DNA of 64,000 nt from Burkholderiales bacterium (GCA_019509985.1 JAEKLF010000057.1:1-64000); one strand, 5' to 3'; shown: positions 18,439-26,932, counted from the first letter of the stretch. The notes: a model not told the origin generated them from the letters alone. A program made the numbers and translations.

Positions 18439-19610
18439 GCGCCGCGAGCACGACGGCTGAACAGCAGGGGCAGAGCCGTCAGGTAGACCACGGCGGCGGT
18501 GATCCAGACGCTACCCGGCCAGGACAGCCGCGTCGCCGCGAAGGCCGCGGTGACGACCAGCGGCCCGGCGATGCCGATCAGGCTGGCGAGGCTGGCCAGC
18601 ATGCCCTGCAGCTCGCCCTGGCGCTGCTCGTCCACCTGGCGCGCCAGCACGGCCTGCAGCGCCGGCAGCGTCAGCCCGCCGGCGGCGAACAGCGGCAGCA
18701 GCGCGAACGGCATCCAGGCCGCCGTGGCCATGCCCATCAGCAGGAAACCCAGGCCGTCCGCAGCCATGCCGGCCAGCAGCGCGCGGCGCTCGCCCAGCCG
18801 CGCCACCATCGGCCCGGTGACGAAAGCCTGCGAGACCGCATGCAGCCCGCCATAGCAGGCCAGCGACAGCCCCGCCACCCAGGCGCTCCAGCCGTAGCGG
18901 TCCTGGCCGTACAGGATCCACAGCGCCGCCGGCACCTGCGACACCAGGCAGACCACCGCGTACACACCCACCAGCGGCAGCAGCGGCGGCCTGCCCTGCA
19001 GGCGGTGCAGCGACGAGAAGGCGTTGAGCTTGCTGGCGTCCAGCTTCGCCGTGCGGTTCTGGTTGGATTCGGGCAGCGCCCGCCAGGCCAGACCCAAGTT
19101 CAGCGCATTCATCACCGCTGCCGCGACGAAGGGCGCGCGCAGCGACCACTCACCCAGGGCGCCGCCGATCAGCGGTCCGACGACGAAGCCCAGGCCCATG
19201 GCCGCGCCCATCTGGCCGTAGCGCTTGGCGCGGTCGGCCTCCGGGCTCACGTCGGTGATGTAGGCGGTGCCCACGGCCATGCTGGCGCCGGTGATGCCGG
19301 ACAGCACGCGCCCAAGGTACAGCCAGGCCAGGCTGGGCGCCAGCGCCATCAGCAGGTAGTCGGCCGCGGCACCCGCCAGCGAGGCCAGCAGCACCGGCCG
19401 GCGGCCGAAGCGGTCGCTTAACGCGCCGAGCACCGGCGAGAACAGGAACTGCATCGCCGCGTACACGGCCAGCAGGGCACCGTAGTGAGTGCTGGTGGCG
19501 TCGGCGCCGGCCAGCTCGCGCAGCAGGCCGGGCAGGATGGGGAACACCAGGCTCATGCCCACGGCGTCCAGCAGCAAGGTCATCAGGATGACGGTCAAAG
19601 CTCGATTCAC
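18435..19610 (-). CDS. tetA: TetA-type MFS efflux pump (tetracycline:H+ antiporter family)
   Basis: 391-residue inner-membrane 12-helix MFS exporter closest in pattern to the TetA group. Helix 1 carries the family's LLLDAVGMSLVFPILP, and motif A is present as GALSDRFGRRPVLL. GTG at 19610 is chosen as the start because VNRALTVILMTLLLDAVG matches the usual TetA N-terminus, and the longer frame would run through operator 19618-19636. It is transcribed divergently from a TetR gene, with two tet-like operators between. Drug specificity is inferred from family and regulator; it may differ in an environmental strain. It ends 4 bases into the convergent arfB. Confidence 0.85.
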   Translation of the reverse strand: MNRALTVILMTLLLDAVGMSLVFPILPGLLRELAGADATSTHYGALLAVYAAMQFLFSPVLGALSDRFGRRPVLLASLAGAAADYLLMALAPSLAWLYLGRVLSGITGASMAVGTAYITDVSPEADRAKRYGQMGAAMGLGFVVGPLIGGALGEWSLRAPFVAAAVMNALNLGLAWRALPESNQNRTAKLDASKLNAFSSLHRLQGRPPLLPLVGVYAVVCLVSQVPAALWILYGQDRYGWSAWVAGLSLACYGGLHAVSQAFVTGPMVARLGERRALLAGMAADGLGFLLMGMATAAWMPFALLPLFAAGGLTLPALQAVLARQVDEQRQGELQGMLASLASLIGIAGPLVVTAAFAATRLSWPGSVWITAAVVYLTALPLLFSRRARGA

Positions 19611-19617
19611 AACAGTC

Positions 19618-19636
19618 TCTCTATCATCGATAGAGA
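19618..19636. promoter_or_regulatory. tet operator O1-like site
   Basis: TCTCTATCATCGATAGAGA: perfect 8-bp arms with a 3-base centre. The inner part differs from the classical tetO (CTATCATTGATAG) at only one centre base. It begins 7 bases upstream of the tetA GTG start. Confidence 0.88.
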
Positions 19637-19653
19637 TGCATCGTATCAAACAA

Positions 19654-19672
19654 TCTCTATCATTGCTAGAGA
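19654..19672. promoter_or_regulatory. tet operator O2-like site
   Basis: TCTCTATCATTGCTAGAGA: 8-bp arms with one mismatch around the ATT centre. It ends one base before the tetR ATG and lies 36 bp centre-to-centre from the first operator. The AGAG of its right arm may double as a weak ribosome site. Confidence 0.85.
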
Positions 19673-19673
19673 C

Positions 19674-20318
19674 ATGACCTCAACCGACCGCGGCAGCCCC
19701 GCCCGACTCAACCGCGACGACGTGCTGCGCGCCGCGCTGGCCCTGCTCAACGAGGTCGGCATCGACGCCTTGAGCACGCGCAAGCTGGCCGAGCGGCTGG
19801 GCGTGCAGTCGCCCACGCTGTACTGGCATTTCAAGAGCAAGGCGGCGCTGCTGGACGCGATGGCCGAGGCCATCGTCGTGGAGAACCACGCGCAGGTGGA
19901 ACCGGTGCCGGGCGCGCGCTGGCAGGACTGGCTGATGGCCAACGGCCACAGCTTCCGCGACGCGCTGCTGGCCTACCGGGACGGCGCCCGCCTGCACGCC
20001 GGCACGCGGCCCAGCCCGCTGCATTTCGATTCGATCGAGGGCCGGCTGCGCCTGCTGTGCGACGCCGGCTTCGAGCCGGGCCAGGCGACGCGGCTGATGA
20101 TGTCGGTCGGCCGTTTCGTCATCGGCTGGGTGCTGGAGGAGCAGGCGGCCCAGCAGGCCGACGCGCCGCCCTCCGCCGCGGCGCAGGGACCGGATGCGAA
20201 GCACTACCCGCTGCTGGCGGCCGGCTGGGCGGCGACGCTGGGCAGTGATGCCAAGACCTTGTTCGACGGCGCGCTGCGCCTGCTGATCGACGGCGCGCAA
20301 GCCCAGCTGAAACCCTAG
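19674..20318 (+). CDS. tetR: tetracycline repressor TetR
   Basis: 214-residue repressor with an N-terminal HTH (ALSTRKLAERLGVQSPTLYWHFKSK, read as two parts around GVQSPTLYW) and the TetR_C ligand domain. The ligand segment AYRDGARLHAGTRP matches the RDGAKVHLGTRP of transposon TetR proteins, keeping the tetracycline-contacting His, Thr and Arg. The NGHSFRDALL stretch keeps the Asn and Phe positions. The C-terminal half retains VGRFVIGWVLEEQ, as in class B-like repressors. Its ATG abuts an operator, so it is probably autoregulated. Its stop shares the CTAG with the convergent DMT transporter gene. Confidence 0.93.
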   Translation: MTSTDRGSPARLNRDDVLRAALALLNEVGIDALSTRKLAERLGVQSPTLYWHFKSKAALLDAMAEAIVVENHAQVEPVPGARWQDWLMANGHSFRDALLAYRDGARLHAGTRPSPLHFDSIEGRLRLLCDAGFEPGQATRLMMSVGRFVIGWVLEEQAAQQADAPPSAAAQGPDAKHYPLLAAGWAATLGSDAKTLFDGALRLLIDGAQAQLKP

Positions 20319-21214
20319 CCCTGCGGCCGCGTCGCGACGAACAGGCTGACCAGGCACAGCGCCATGCCGCCCATGGCCAGCGGCGTCGCCTGCCAGCCCT
20401 CCAGCACGGCCGACACGACCAACGCGAGGACCGGCACCATGACGCCGATCAGCGCCGCCTGCGCCGGGCCCTTGCGCTCGGCCAACCGGTAGTACAGCGT
20501 GAAGGCGATGACCGAGCCGAAGGCGGCCAGGTAGACCAGGCTGGCGACATAGGTCCAGCGCGTGTCGAAGCGCAGGCCGTGCCCGAGCACGACCGACATC
20601 AACAGCAGGAAGAGCGCGCCATAGCCCATGCTCCAGGCCAGCACCGGCACCAGCGGCAGGCCGCGGCGCGTGAGCACCAGCGTGAACAGGCCGCCGATGC
20701 AGGCGACGACGACGGCGAAGAAGCTCAGGCCCAGCCCCAGCGCCGCGTTCGGCCGCGCGCCGGTGGCCGCGATCTCGGGCCAGAACACCAGCGCCACGCC
20801 GAGCACCGCGCCGCTGGACGCGACGAGGAAGCGCCGCCCGACCGGCTGGCGCCAGATCAGCCACATCGCCAGCGCGTTCATGAACACCATCAGGCAGAAC
20901 AGCACCGCGACCAGGCCGCTGGGCACGAAGCGCTCGGCTTCGTAGATGGACCAGTAATTGCCGGCGTACTGGATGACACCGGTCGCCAGCGCATAGCCGT
21001 GGGCGTTGCGCGGCAGCTTCAGCGAAAGGCCCTGCCAGCGCGCCAGGCCGGCCAGCATCGCCGCGGCCAGCAGGAAGCGCCAGCCGACCGAGGTCAGCGC
21101 CGGCACCGTGCTGTCGAGCTGGTAGAGGATGACGTGCCAGGTGCTGGCCCAGATCAGCACCGGGGCCAGGAACAGGAACCAGGTCGGCAGGGCGCGCGCG
21201 GGCGCTCCAGCCAT
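20315..21214 (-). CDS. DMT superfamily (EamA) transporter
   Basis: 299-residue inner-membrane protein with two EamA repeats and about ten helices, the drug/metabolite exporter class that includes amino-acid and metabolite efflux pumps. Landmarks are WASTWHVILYQLDSTVP at the N-terminus and LTLYYRLAERKGPAQAAL in the second repeat. Its ATG at 21214 overlaps the TGA of the upstream LysE-type gene (TGATG), so the two exporters form a transcriptional pair. The substrate cannot be read from sequence; pairing with a LysE-type protein suggests small amino-acid-like solutes (inference). Confidence 0.83.
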   Translation of the reverse strand: MAGAPARALPTWFLFLAPVLIWASTWHVILYQLDSTVPALTSVGWRFLLAAAMLAGLARWQGLSLKLPRNAHGYALATGVIQYAGNYWSIYEAERFVPSGLVAVLFCLMVFMNALAMWLIWRQPVGRRFLVASSGAVLGVALVFWPEIAATGARPNAALGLGLSFFAVVVACIGGLFTLVLTRRGLPLVPVLAWSMGYGALFLLLMSVVLGHGLRFDTRWTYVASLVYLAAFGSVIAFTLYYRLAERKGPAQAALIGVMVPVLALVVSAVLEGWQATPLAMGGMALCLVSLFVATRPQG

Positions 21215-21843
21215 CAGGCGGCGCGCTTGAATGTGGCCAGCAGCATGCCGGCCGCGACGAACAGCGAGCCGAACACGCGATTCAGCGTCTTGATGTGGCT
21301 CTCGCTCTTCAGCGCCGCCAGCACGCGCGCGGCCAGCACGGTGTAGCCGGCCATGACGACCAGGTCCGTGAAGGCCAGCGTGCAGCCAATGACGAGGTAC
21401 TGCGGCGCCAGCGCGGCATGCAGGTCCAGGAACTGCGGCACGACGGCCAGCAGGAAGACCGTGCCCTTGGGGTTGACGGCGTTGATGCCCCAGCCGCGCA
21501 GCACCAACTGGCGGCGCGTGGCCTGCACGGCGGCGTCAGAAGCCGCCACCAGCGGCTTGGCCGGCGCGCGCCATTGCTGCACGCCCAGCCAGACCAGGTA
21601 GGCCACGCCGGCCCACTTCACCAGCGCAAAGCCCAGCGACGAGGCCGCGATCAGCGCGCCCAGGCCCGCGCTGACGAGGACGACCTGGGTCAGGATGCCC
21701 AGGATGAGGCCGAAGGTCATGAAGTAGCCGCGCCTGAAGCCGTGACTCAGGCCCGCGCTCATCGCCGCCACCGCACCCGCGCCGGGCGACAGGCTGATGG
21801 CCCAGGACGCCGCGAAAAAGGCCAACCATACCGAGAAATCCAT
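21214..21843 (-). CDS. LysE/RhtB family amino-acid exporter
   Basis: 209-residue membrane protein of the LysE/RhtB translocator family, with about six helices. The N-terminus has the family signature SLSPGAGAVAAMSAGLSHGFRRG, and WGINAVNPKGTVFLLAVVPQF is the second conserved block. Homologues export lysine, homoserine, threonine or related amino acids. The ATG at 21843 is preceded by GGAG at a good distance; a start four codons upstream is possible. It is the first gene of a pair with the EamA transporter. Confidence 0.88.
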   Translation of the reverse strand: MDFSVWLAFFAASWAISLSPGAGAVAAMSAGLSHGFRRGYFMTFGLILGILTQVVLVSAGLGALIAASSLGFALVKWAGVAYLVWLGVQQWRAPAKPLVAASDAAVQATRRQLVLRGWGINAVNPKGTVFLLAVVPQFLDLHAALAPQYLVIGCTLAFTDLVVMAGYTVLAARVLAALKSESHIKTLNRVFGSLFVAAGMLLATFKRAA

Positions 21844-21957
21844 GACCCGCTCCATCGAAGAACTGCAGGCCGCGAGTGTCCCACGCCCCTGCTCAGTGGG
21901 TGTCAGAGCGACTCGCTGCGCTCGGGCGGTCTGGCACCCAAGACATAACATGCCCCG

Positions 21958-23133
21958 ATGTGGAAGGCCCTTTTCTCGCTGCCTCGCGGCGTCTGGCTGA
22001 TCGGGCTGATCAGCCTCGTGAACGACAGCGCCAGCGAGATGATGTATCCGCTGATCCCGCTGTACCTGAGCAGCGTGCTGATGGCCGGCCCCAAGGTGCT
22101 GGGCCTCATCGAGGGCGTGGCGGAGGCGCTGGCCAGCCTGCTCAAGCTGTGGGCCGGCGTCATGGTGGACCGCAGCGGGCACAGCAAGCCCTGGATCGTG
22201 GCGGGCTATGGCGTCGCGGGCCTGGCGCGCCCGGCGATCGCCTTCGTCACCGGCTGGCCGACGCTGCTGGCCCTGCGCGTGGCCGACCGCATCGGCAAGG
22301 CCGTGCGCGCCGCGCCGCGCGACGCACTGCTGGCGGCCAGCATTGCGCCGACCCAGCGCGGCCTGGCCTTCGGCCTGCACCGCGCGATGGACAACAGCGG
22401 CGCCGTCATCGGCCCGCTGCTGGCCTGGGCGCTGCTGAGTGCCGGCGTGCCGCTGCAGCAGGTCTTCCTGTGGGCCCTGGTGCCCGGCGTGGCCTGCCTG
22501 CTGCTGACCGGCGCGCTGCGCGACGCGCCGCCGCCCGCCCACCCGCCGCTGCGCTTCGAGTGGACGCTGGCCGGCCTGCCGGTGCCGCTGCGGCGTTATC
22601 TGGTGGTCGTCGCGCTGTTCACGCTGGGCAACTCCAGCAACATGTTCCTGTTCCTGCGCGCCCAGCAGCTGGGCGTGGCCCAGTCACAGGTGCCGCTGCT
22701 GTGGGCCGCGGTGTCGGCGGTGGCGGCGCTGTTCTCGGTGCCGCTGGCCGCGCTGTCGGACCGCGTCGGGCGCGTGCGCCTGCTGGTGGCCGGCTATCTG
22801 GCCTATGCGGTGTTCTACGTCGGCATGGCGCAGTTCGCCGCGCCGGGCTGGCGGCTCTATGCGCTGTTCGGGCTCTACGGCATCTTCATGGCGGCGACCG
22901 AAGGCGTCGAGCGCGCGCTGCTGGCCGACCTCGCGCCGCCCGAGAAGCGCGGCACGGCCTTCGGCTGGCTCAACCTGACGATGGGCGCGACGCTGCTGCC
23001 GGCTTCGCTGCTGTTCGGCTGGTTGTGGGAGTCGATTTCCGTGCAGCTGGCCTTCGGCTTCTCGGCTGGCTGCGCGGTGGCGGCCGCCCTGCTGCTGACA
23101 GCGTGGGTACGCCCGGCCTCCACAATGCGCTGA
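21958..23133 (+). CDS. MFS transporter
   Basis: 391-residue major-facilitator permease with about 12 helices. Motif-A-like segments are KLWAGVMVDRSGHSKPW in the first half and AALSDRVGRVRLL in the second. The N-terminus WLIGLISLVNDSASEMMYPLIP is typical of a subgroup of uncharacterised bacterial MFS proteins. Specificity is unknown. Its TGA overlaps the ATG of radA (TGATG), so radA is probably translated by coupling to this gene. That makes radA expression depend on a transporter transcript, or on a promoter inside this gene. Confidence 0.85.
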   Translation: MWKALFSLPRGVWLIGLISLVNDSASEMMYPLIPLYLSSVLMAGPKVLGLIEGVAEALASLLKLWAGVMVDRSGHSKPWIVAGYGVAGLARPAIAFVTGWPTLLALRVADRIGKAVRAAPRDALLAASIAPTQRGLAFGLHRAMDNSGAVIGPLLAWALLSAGVPLQQVFLWALVPGVACLLLTGALRDAPPPAHPPLRFEWTLAGLPVPLRRYLVVVALFTLGNSSNMFLFLRAQQLGVAQSQVPLLWAAVSAVAALFSVPLAALSDRVGRVRLLVAGYLAYAVFYVGMAQFAAPGWRLYALFGLYGIFMAATEGVERALLADLAPPEKRGTAFGWLNLTMGATLLPASLLFGWLWESISVQLAFGFSAGCAVAAALLLTAWVRPASTMR

Positions 23134-24497
23134 TGGCGACAAGCAAAAGCATCTACACCTGTACCGAGTGCGGCGGCACCACGCCCAAGTGGCTGGGCAA
23201 ATGCCCGCACTGCAATGCCTGGAACACGCTGACCGAGAGCGCCGCCGAGCCCGCCGGCGGCGCCAAGAACCGCTACCAGTCGCTGGCCAAGAGCCAGCCG
23301 GTGGCCACGCTGTCCGAGATCGAGGCCAGCGACTTCGAGCGCACACCCACCGGCCAGGAGGAACTGGACCGCGTTCTCGGCGGCGGCATCGTCGCCGGTG
23401 GCGTGGTGTTGATCGGCGGCGACCCGGGCATCGGCAAGTCGACGCTGCTGTTGCAGGCTGTCGAGTCGCTGAGCCAGACCGTGAAGGTCTTGTACGTGAC
23501 CGGCGAGGAGAGCGGCGCTCAGGTGGCGATGCGTTCGCGGCGCCTGGGCCTGTCGGGTGCCAAGGTGCGCGTGCTGGCCGAGATCAGCCTGGAGCGCATC
23601 CTCGCCACCATCGACGTCGAGGAGCCGGACTTCTGCGTCATCGATTCCATCCAGACGCTGTACTCCGAGCAGCTCAGCTCGGCCCCCGGCTCGGTCGCCC
23701 AGGTGCGCGAGTGCGCCGCCCAGCTGACGCGCACGGCCAAGGCGCGCGGTTGCTCCATCGTGCTGGTGGGCCACGTGACCAAGGAAGGCGCGCTGGCCGG
23801 CCCGCGCGTGCTGGAGCACATCGTCGACACGGTGCTGTACTTCGAGGGCGACACGCACAGCAGCTTCCGCCTCGTGCGCGCCATCAAGAACCGCTTCGGC
23901 GCCGTCAACGAGATCGGCGTGTTCGCGATGACGGAGAAGGGGCTGAAGGGCGTGGCCAACCCGAGCGCCATCTTCCTGTCCACGCACGCCGAGCCGGTGC
24001 CCGGGAGCTGTGTGCTCGTCACGCTGGAAGGCACGCGGCCGCTGCTGGTCGAGCTGCAGGCGCTGGTGGACAGCGGCGGCGTCAGCCCGCGGCGCCTTTC
24101 CGTCGGCCTGGACCGCGACCGGCTGGCGATGCTGCTGGCCGTGCTGCACCGCCATGCCGGCGTGGCCACGGGCGACCAGGATGTATTCGTCAACGCGGTG
24201 GGCGGCGTGCGCATCAGCGAGCCGGCGGCCGACCTGGCTGTGCTGCTGGCGATCCAAAGCAGCCTGCGTGGCAAGGCGCTGCCCAAGGGCTTCATCGCCT
24301 TCGGCGAGATCGGCCTGGCCGGCGAGGTGCGCCCCGCACCACGCGGCCAGGAGCGGCTGAAGGAGGCCGCCAAGCTGGGCTTCAGCGTGGCCGTCGTGCC
24401 CAAGGCCAACGCACCCAAAAAGCCCATCGAGGGGCTGACCATCCACGCCATCGAGCGCGTGGAGCAGGCCATCGAGGTACTGCGCGGCCTGGTCTGA
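23133..24497 (+). CDS. radA: DNA repair protein RadA (Sms)
   Basis: 454-residue RecA-like ATPase that helps branch migration and processing of recombination intermediates. The N-terminal zinc finger has C10, C13, C24 and C27. Walker A is GGDPGIGKST (about residues 95-104), the RadA-specific KNRFG motif is about residue 252, and the C-terminal half is the Lon-protease-like domain (GGVRISEPAADLAV). The length is canonical. The start overlaps the stop of the MFS gene. In many relatives radA lies close to lplT/alr; here arfB and several transporters separate them. Confidence 0.96.
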   Translation: MATSKSIYTCTECGGTTPKWLGKCPHCNAWNTLTESAAEPAGGAKNRYQSLAKSQPVATLSEIEASDFERTPTGQEELDRVLGGGIVAGGVVLIGGDPGIGKSTLLLQAVESLSQTVKVLYVTGEESGAQVAMRSRRLGLSGAKVRVLAEISLERILATIDVEEPDFCVIDSIQTLYSEQLSSAPGSVAQVRECAAQLTRTAKARGCSIVLVGHVTKEGALAGPRVLEHIVDTVLYFEGDTHSSFRLVRAIKNRFGAVNEIGVFAMTEKGLKGVANPSAIFLSTHAEPVPGSCVLVTLEGTRPLLVELQALVDSGGVSPRRLSVGLDRDRLAMLLAVLHRHAGVATGDQDVFVNAVGGVRISEPAADLAVLLAIQSSLRGKALPKGFIAFGEIGLAGEVRPAPRGQERLKEAAKLGFSVAVVPKANAPKKPIEGLTIHAIERVEQAIEVLRGLV

Positions 24498-24624
24498 TCG
24501 CCTGCCGAAGACCGCGCCGGCCCAGCCACATCGACCACGGTCTTGGGGGGCGCGGGATAGCCTTTGTGCTGAGCCTGCCAAAGTCTGCTTAGGATGGGGG
24601 CTGAGCACCGAAGGAGGCCGCTTC

Positions 24625-25056
24625 ATGTCCGATCCCGCCGATCTCAGGCAATTCGCCCGCACCGACTTTCTCGCCGCCCAGCACGACGCCGACTCCCTGC
24701 CCGGCTGGGTCTTCAAGCCGGTGCAGTTCAGCCAGGGCCCTGCCGGCCTGGTGTTGAACATGAGCGACGGCGGCCTGCAGGTGCTGACCAGTGCCGCCGA
24801 ACCGTTGACCGAGTCCAAGTACGAGGTCGTGTTGCTGCTGGGCCGCGCCGACATGGACTCCGACGACGAGCAGGTGTCGTGGTTCAACGGCGTCGTCGAG
24901 CGCAAATGGTCGCGGCCGGTGCCACGCATGGGCATCCTGCACGGCATGTGCTTCACGGCGCGCAACTCGACGGCCGAGCAATTCCTCGCCGGCCACCACG
25001 CCGCGCTCGAGTCCGGCCAATGGGTGCGCTGCGTGCTGCTGAAGGTGCCGGGGTGA
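24625..25056 (+). CDS. PilZ-like c-di-GMP-binding protein
   Basis: 143-residue protein with both parts of the PilZ ligand motif in the right order: R8-QFA-R12 (RxxxR), and N45-M-S47-DG-G50 ([D/N]xSxxG) at the start of the predicted barrel. PilZ domains bind c-di-GMP and modulate motility, biofilm or secretion. There is no other domain or signal peptide, so it is a single-domain cytoplasmic adaptor. The ATG at 24625 is preceded by GGAGG. It stands between radA and a dispersed repeat. The two diguanylate cyclases at 40.2-42.6 kb could supply its ligand (inference). Confidence 0.7.
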   Translation: MSDPADLRQFARTDFLAAQHDADSLPGWVFKPVQFSQGPAGLVLNMSDGGLQVLTSAAEPLTESKYEVVLLLGRADMDSDDEQVSWFNGVVERKWSRPVPRMGILHGMCFTARNSTAEQFLAGHHAALESGQWVRCVLLKVPG

Positions 25057-25057
25057 T

Positions 25058-25194
25058 GAGCCCCTCGTCCAGGCTCGCACCGCTGGACGCGGGCGTGCCT
25101 GGCCGGTCTCCCTAGGGGACGGCGATGCCCGCGGCATCGAGCCGCGAGCATCGCCAGCGCGGACCGGCTTGGGAGCGGCCCGCCGCTCGGCCCG
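25058..25194. repeat. dispersed intergenic repeat, copy 1
   Basis: This 137-bp intergenic segment, directly after a stop codon, shares several blocks in the same order with 36720-36886: GAGCCCCTCG, AGGGGACGGCGATG, GCGGCATCG, CCGGCTTGG, and a final GGCCCG-x-CGCTCGGCCCG block. It contains the short hairpin CGATGCC-CGC-GGCATCG. No coding capacity is recognised. Confidence 0.75.
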
Positions 25195-25219
25195 CAACAG
25201 CCGTGGCAGGATGCCGGCC

Positions 25220-25567
25220 ATGAGCGCCCTGCCCGAACCGCCCTACTACGCCGTCATCTTCACCAGCCAGCGCACGGCTACCGACCACGGCTATGGCGAC
25301 ATGGCCGACCGCATGGTTGCGCTGGCGGCCGAGCAGCCGGGTTATCTGGGCGTGGAGAGCACACGGGGGGAGGATGGCCTGGGCATCACGGTGTCCTACT
25401 GGCGCAGCCCCGAGGACATCGCCGCCTGGCGCCGCCACGCCGAGCACAAGATCGCTCGCGACACCGGCCGCAGCGACTGGTACGAGCACTACACGTTGCG
25501 CATCGCCAAGGTCGAGCGGGCCTACGCCTGGGCACGCGAGGACGGCGTTCGGGACCCGCAGTCATGA
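25220..25567 (+). CDS. antibiotic biosynthesis monooxygenase-domain (ABM) protein
   Basis: 115-residue ferredoxin-like alpha/beta-barrel protein of the ABM family. It has the family pattern of a first strand (YYAVIFTSQRT), the PGYLGVES turn and SYWRSPEDIAAWRRHAEH. Members include small monooxygenases and haem-degrading enzymes, but many are uncharacterised. The conserved tail WYEHYTLRIAKVERAY matches a subgroup widely found in Proteobacteria. The ATG at 25220 is chosen (MSALPEPPYY); another in-frame ATG lies 9 bases upstream. Its stop overlaps the next start by 4 bases (ATGA). Confidence 0.8.
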   Translation: MSALPEPPYYAVIFTSQRTATDHGYGDMADRMVALAAEQPGYLGVESTRGEDGLGITVSYWRSPEDIAAWRRHAEHKIARDTGRSDWYEHYTLRIAKVERAYAWAREDGVRDPQS

Positions 25568-25941
25568 ACCCATGGATTGGTGCGGGCCTCGCGCTGCTGG
25601 CGCTGATCCTCGGCGGCGCGCTGCTCGGCTGGCAGGGCGCCATCTTCGCGACGACGGGCATCGTCTTCTGGCTGCTGCTGCAGATCTCGCGGCTGATGCG
25701 CGTCATGAAGACGGCCGGCGCCGCGCCGCTGGGCTCGGTGGCCAATGCGGTGATGCTGGCGTCCAAACTGCACACCGGCATGAAGCTCGTCGACCTGATC
25801 TCGCTGGCCGGCAGCCTGGGCGTCAAGCAGGCGCCCGAGACCTTTGCCTGGCGCGACGCCGGTGGCGATGCGGTCGAGGTGGTGCTGAAGAAAGGCAAGC
25901 TCGCCGAGTGGCGGCTGATACGTTCGGACGGCTCTTCGTAA
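25564..25941 (+). CDS. small inner-membrane protein, uncharacterised
   Basis: 125-residue protein with two N-terminal membrane helices (about residues 5-23 and 27-42) and a C-terminal soluble part of about 75 residues that ends with a small beta-rich segment (DAVEVVLKKGKLAEWRLIRSDG). I do not recognise a characterised family. Similar proteins occur just upstream of ilvE in other Burkholderiales, as far as I recall. It overlaps the ABM gene by 4 bases and ends 36 bases before ilvE, so all three may share a transcript. Confidence 0.65.
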   Translation: MNPWIGAGLALLALILGGALLGWQGAIFATTGIVFWLLLQISRLMRVMKTAGAAPLGSVANAVMLASKLHTGMKLVDLISLAGSLGVKQAPETFAWRDAGGDAVEVVLKKGKLAEWRLIRSDGSS

Positions 25942-25977
25942 AATCGCCGGTTTTCACCCCTGCACCTGGAGTTCCCG

Positions 25978-26910
25978 ATGGTTCCCGCCCCCCTGCATGA
26001 CCGCGACGGCAAGATCTGGATGGATGGCGAGCTCGTCGACTGGCGCGACGCCAAGATCCACGTGCTGACCCACACCCTGCACTACGGCTGCGGCGCCTTC
26101 GAGGGCGTGCGCGCCTACGACACGGTCAACGGCACGGCCATCTTCCGCCTGCAGGAGCACACCACCCGCCTGTTCAACAGCGGCAAGATCCTGCGCATGA
26201 AGATCCCCTTCACGCCCGAGCAGGTCAACGAGGCCCAGCGCGCCGTCGTCAAGGCCAACGGCCTGAAGAGCGCCTACATCCGCCCGCTGATCTGGATCGG
26301 CTCCGAGAAGCTGGGCGTCAGCCCCAAGGGCAACCAGGTGCACCTGATGGTGGCCGCGTGGAGCTGGGGCGCCTACCTGGGCGAAGAGGGCCTGAAGCGC
26401 GGCATCCGCGTCAAGACCAGCTCCTACACGCGCCACCACGTCAACATCACGATGACGCAGGCCAAGACGGTGTCCAACTACACCAACTCCATCCTGGCCA
26501 ACATGGAAGCCACCGACGACGGCTATGACGAGGCGCTGCTGCTGGACGCGTCGGGCTTCGTGTCCGAAGGCGCGGGCGAGAACCTGTTCGTCATCAAGGG
26601 CGGCGTCGTCTACACGCCCGACCTGTCGGCCGGTGCGCTCAACGGCATCACCCGCAACACCATCTTCTCGATCTGCCAGGACCTGGGCCTGAAGCTGGTC
26701 GAGAAGCGCATCACGCGCGACGAGGTCTACATCTGCGACGAGGCCTTCTTCACCGGCACCGCCGCCGAGGTGACGCCCATCCGCGAGCTGGACCGCATCG
26801 AGATCGGCTCGGGCTCGCGTGGACCCATCACCGAGAAGATCCAGTCGGCCTTCTTCGACATCGTCAATGGCCGCAACCCGAAGTACGCCGAATGGCTCAC
26901 CGCCTGCTGA
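25978..26910 (+). CDS. ilvE: branched-chain amino acid aminotransferase
   Basis: 310-residue class IV PLP aminotransferase for the last step of valine, leucine and isoleucine synthesis (or the first step of their breakdown). The PLP lysine is K163 in MTQAKTVSNYTNS. The N-terminal HTLHYGCGAFEGVRAY and the C-terminal FFTGTAAEVTPI are hallmark segments. The length is canonical. It is followed after 22 bases by a small zinc-finger gene, a pairing common in this order. Confidence 0.96.
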   Translation: MVPAPLHDRDGKIWMDGELVDWRDAKIHVLTHTLHYGCGAFEGVRAYDTVNGTAIFRLQEHTTRLFNSGKILRMKIPFTPEQVNEAQRAVVKANGLKSAYIRPLIWIGSEKLGVSPKGNQVHLMVAAWSWGAYLGEEGLKRGIRVKTSSYTRHHVNITMTQAKTVSNYTNSILANMEATDDGYDEALLLDASGFVSEGAGENLFVIKGGVVYTPDLSAGALNGITRNTIFSICQDLGLKLVEKRITRDEVYICDEAFFTGTAAEVTPIRELDRIEIGSGSRGPITEKIQSAFFDIVNGRNPKYAEWLTAC

Positions 26911-26932
26911 TCGACGTCTGAGAGCAAAGAAC

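Noticed and set aside
24508-24544. Terminator after radA (7-bp stem AAGACCG/CGGTCTT)
   Set aside because: The loop is 23 bases and no T-run follows, so pairing may be chance.
22875-25151. Long minus-strand open frame (758 codons) opposite radA
   Set aside because: No recognisable motifs; radA and the PilZ-like gene on the plus strand explain the sequence.
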